Shown: piece after piece, positions 61,991 to 64,000 of the stretch
Layout: every line of letters starts with the position of its first letter
Position numbering within the stretch: the stretch's first letter is position 1
Assembly: GCF_003347605.1 (NCBI RefSeq)
Contig: NZ_QDFZ01000021.1
Coordinates: 40,824-104,823, forward strand
Origin: Chryseobacterium sp. KLBC 52
GTDB taxonomy: Bacteria; Bacteroidota; Bacteroidia; Flavobacteriales; Weeksellaceae
Length of the DNA: 64,000 nt
Reading direction: 5' to 3'
The notes under the pieces: model-generated
The model's database searches: none
What the model was told of the DNA's origin: nothing
What the model saw: the letters and a program-made list of their open reading frames with translations, nothing else
Translations under genes and position numbers: made by a program

Positions 61991-64000
61991 CTATTTATTC
62001 TTTTTATAGAAATTGACCCCGCATTCCAGGAATTTTTTGAAATCCTCTTTTGGCATGTATCCCGAAACAGGCGTGTTGATTACCTTTCCGTCAGGAGTGA
62101 TTAAAACATAGTGAGGTTGAGAGTTGTTATTAAAATTTACCTGTTGGAATAAACTCCATCGGTCCCCAATTGTTTTTACCTTCTTGATCTGTCCGTCTCC
62201 AAGGTCAATTTTGGTTTTCTGATCCTCAGGAAGCTCTTCCTTATCATCTACATAGAGAGATGCCAGTACTACATCATTCTGAAGAATCGGTAAAATGTCC
62301 GGTTCGCTCCATACAAATTCCTCCATTTTTCTACAGTTTTCACATCCGTATCCTGTGAAGTCGATCAGGATGGGTTTGTCTTCTTTTTTAGCCAGTTCTA
62401 TTGCTTTGAAGAAGTCGTGTTCCGGATGCATTCCTAAGATTCCGTCTTTCTCATCATGGAAATAGCTTACGTTCAATGGAGGCAAAATTCCGCTTAATAA
62501 CTGAAGTTTCGGACGGTCAGATGGGATTAACCCCTGAACCAGATAGATTACAAAACCAATTCCCAATACCCCTAATATTTTTCTGGTGACAGAGATTTTA
62601 GGCTTTTTATCATCGTGAGGGAATCTGATCAATCCTAATAAATAGATTGCTAATCCTAAGGCGATAATAATCCAGATCGCAATGAAAAGTTCTCTTTTTA
62701 AGAAGAATGTTTTGGATACAAGATCTGCTTTAGACAAGAATTTCAATGCTAATGCCAGTTCTACGAATCCTAAAACAACTTTTACCGTATTCATCCATCC
62801 TCCGGATTTCGGAAGACTTTGTAATGCCTGCGGGAATAATGCCAGCAATCCAAAAATAATTGCCCATGCCAGCCCGAATCCTGCCAACGCAAAAGTCAAC
62901 AGCATCGGAACGTTGGATGAACCTGTTACTGCGCTTCCCAGTAAACTTCCTAAAATAGGTCCTGTACATGAGAAAGAAACAATTACCAGGGTCAATGCCA
63001 TAAAGAAAATACCGATAATTCCTCCTGCCTCTTCTGCTTTGGAAGATTTGTTGGCAATAGAACTTGGTAAAGTAATATCATAATACCCGAAGAAACTTCC
63101 GGCAAAGAAGATGAATATGATAAAGAACGCAATATTCAGCCATACACTGGTCGAAATCTCGTTGAAGATATTTCCGGCGATTCCATCAATAATATGGAAA
63201 GGAATACTTAGTAAAACGAAGATAAGAAGAATGAAAAACCCATAAATAAGAGCATCCCTTTTCCCTTTTGCTTTGTCCTTACTTCCTTTTGTAAAGAATG
63301 AAACGGTAAGTGGAATCATCGGGAAAACGCATGGCGTAAGCAAAGCAATTAATCCTCCGATAAATCCTAAGAATAGATACGTCCAGTAATTTTCATCCAC
63401 CTTGGTAGAGGCGGTACCACAATCCGTCAATGGTTTTTTGAAATTAATACTTTCAATTTTCAGCTGCTTGGGATCCAGTTTTGAAGTTTCTGTGATCGTA
63501 GCTTCTGTTTTTGCAGGATTTTCAGTTACCGTCTCCGTTATTTTTACAGAGTCTTTTGCAGGACCTGCAGTTTCCTCGGTCGTAGCCTCTTCCGTTACTC
63601 CTTTTGGCGTAACTTTTTGATTGAATTCTAAAGTATTGGGAGCGAGACAAACTCTGTCGTCACAGGTCTGATACGTAATCTCAGAAGTGACATCTGCGGG
63701 TTTTGTCGGATCTTTTAATTTAAATTTCTGCTTAAATCCTGCAGAATTGGAGTAGAAAACAATTGTTCCTCCAAACGCTTCAGAAAATTCTTCATGCTTT
63801 TTACCTACTTCGGTAAATTTTCCGATCAACTCGATATTCTTTCCTGTTACTTTATACTCGGTCGGAATTCCGGTATCTTCCGGTAGATCTTTAGAGTAAA
63901 TGTGCCATCCGCTTTCCATAGTAGCATTCAATACCGCTTCGTATTGATTATTCCCCAGGTCGTTGATGGTGAATTTAAACTTTACAGGATTTTTTATCTG
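61991..64000 (-). CDS. dsbD: Thiol:disulfide interchange protein DsbD, 5' partial
   Basis: Carries electrons from cytosolic thioredoxin to the periplasm for cytochrome and disulfide maturation. The visible 669 residues have the N-terminal DsbD domain with 'DDRVCLAPN', about eight membrane helices with the CcdA-like Cys motifs 'LLTPCVFPMIPLTVSFF' and 'VSFSCTGPILGSLLGS', and a C-terminal thioredoxin domain with 'DFTGYGCENCRKMEEF' (CxxC). The frame continues past the right edge of the window, so the start is not seen; the TTG at 63931 lies inside the first domain. Confidence 0.93.
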   Translation of the reverse strand, partial: QIKNPVKFKFTINDLGNNQYEAVLNATMESGWHIYSKDLPEDTGIPTEYKVTGKNIELIGKFTEVGKKHEEFSEAFGGTIVFYSNSAGFKQKFKLKDPTKPADVTSEITYQTCDDRVCLAPNTLEFNQKVTPKGVTEEATTEETAGPAKDSVKITETVTENPAKTEATITETSKLDPKQLKIESINFKKPLTDCGTASTKVDENYWTYLFLGFIGGLIALLTPCVFPMIPLTVSFFTKGSKDKAKGKRDALIYGFFILLIFVLLSIPFHIIDGIAGNIFNEISTSVWLNIAFFIIFIFFAGSFFGYYDITLPSSIANKSSKAEEAGGIIGIFFMALTLVIVSFSCTGPILGSLLGSAVTGSSNVPMLLTFALAGFGLAWAIIFGLLALFPQALQSLPKSGGWMNTVKVVLGFVELALALKFLSKADLVSKTFFLKRELFIAIWIIIALGLAIYLLGLIRFPHDDKKPKISVTRKILGVLGIGFVIYLVQGLIPSDRPKLQLLSGILPPLNVSYFHDEKDGILGMHPEHDFFKAIELAKKEDKPILIDFTGYGCENCRKMEEFVWSEPDILPILQNDVVLASLYVDDKEELPEDQKTKIDLGDGQIKKVKTIGDRWSLFQQVNFNNNSQPHYVLITPDGKVINTPVSGYMPKEDFKKFLECGVNFYKKNK

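Noticed and set aside
1..64000. tRNA, rRNA, CRISPR array or insertion sequence
   Set aside because: I found no cloverleaf-like sequence, no regularly spaced repeats, and no transposase frame.

Overview
The window looks like chromosome of a low-GC Bacteroidota, class Flavobacteriia, most like Chryseobacterium or a close Weeksellaceae relative. The reasons are the type IX secretion (T9SS) C-terminal sorting domains of both A and B type, the repeated Bacteroidota -7 promoter motif TAnnTTTG a short distance upstream of many genes, families such as DUF4407, DUF3667 and a DUF6759-like lipoprotein family, and the gene content. I see no rRNA, tRNA, CRISPR array, insertion sequence or prophage. Both edges cut genes: an adhesin-like GIN protein on the left and DsbD on the right.

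Layout. 1-1.9 kb: three small envelope genes. 2-5.7 kb: guaB, then a secreted M43 metalloprotease. 5.8-11.3 kb: a KTSC protein, a secreted tail-collar protein paired with a T9SS cargo, DUF4407, ruvC, and an M64 protease with a small partner. 11.3-19 kb: RNA-ligase-like protein, serine hydrolase, Dph6-like ATPase, the fused mutase IcmF and two membrane proteins. 19.3-21.2 kb: rplM-rpsI-rpsB. 21.2-33.8 kb: four DUF6759-like paralogs, trmB, two giant T9SS type B surface proteins and tsf, which is here separated from rpsB. 33.8-36.4 kb: accA and gltX. 36.8-39.9 kb: two tandem MACPF lipoproteins. 40.1-50 kb: two converging glycosyltransferase clusters, the minus-strand one headed by rocD. 50.2-54.3 kb: pdxA-DUF177-rpmF and accB-accC. 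54.3-57.1 kb: riboflavin synthase, an NtrY-like kinase and a tRNA methyltransferase. 57.1-64 kb: ftsE, rpmH (a short gene), NrnA-like phosphodiesterase, patatin, alpha/beta hydrolase, ExbD and DsbD.

How it fits together. The core genes cover translation, fatty-acid initiation (accA, accB, accC), purine, riboflavin and pyridoxal synthesis, and DNA repair. Around them sits a rich secreted and surface layer: T9SS proteases and adhesin-like proteins, polysaccharide glycosyltransferases and MACPF pore-forming lipoproteins. The most promising accessory locus is the MACPF pair. The pore domains are nearly the same in both, the C-terminal repeat domains have diverged, and both genes share a palindromic upstream element at the same distance from a TATATTTG promoter. 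A second point of interest is a decayed double-glycine, six-cysteine peptide gene just downstream of the rpsB operon. Promoter positions revise the annotated starts of several genes (DUF4407, trmB, gltX, accB, DUF177, the NrnA-like gene and a small membrane protein).
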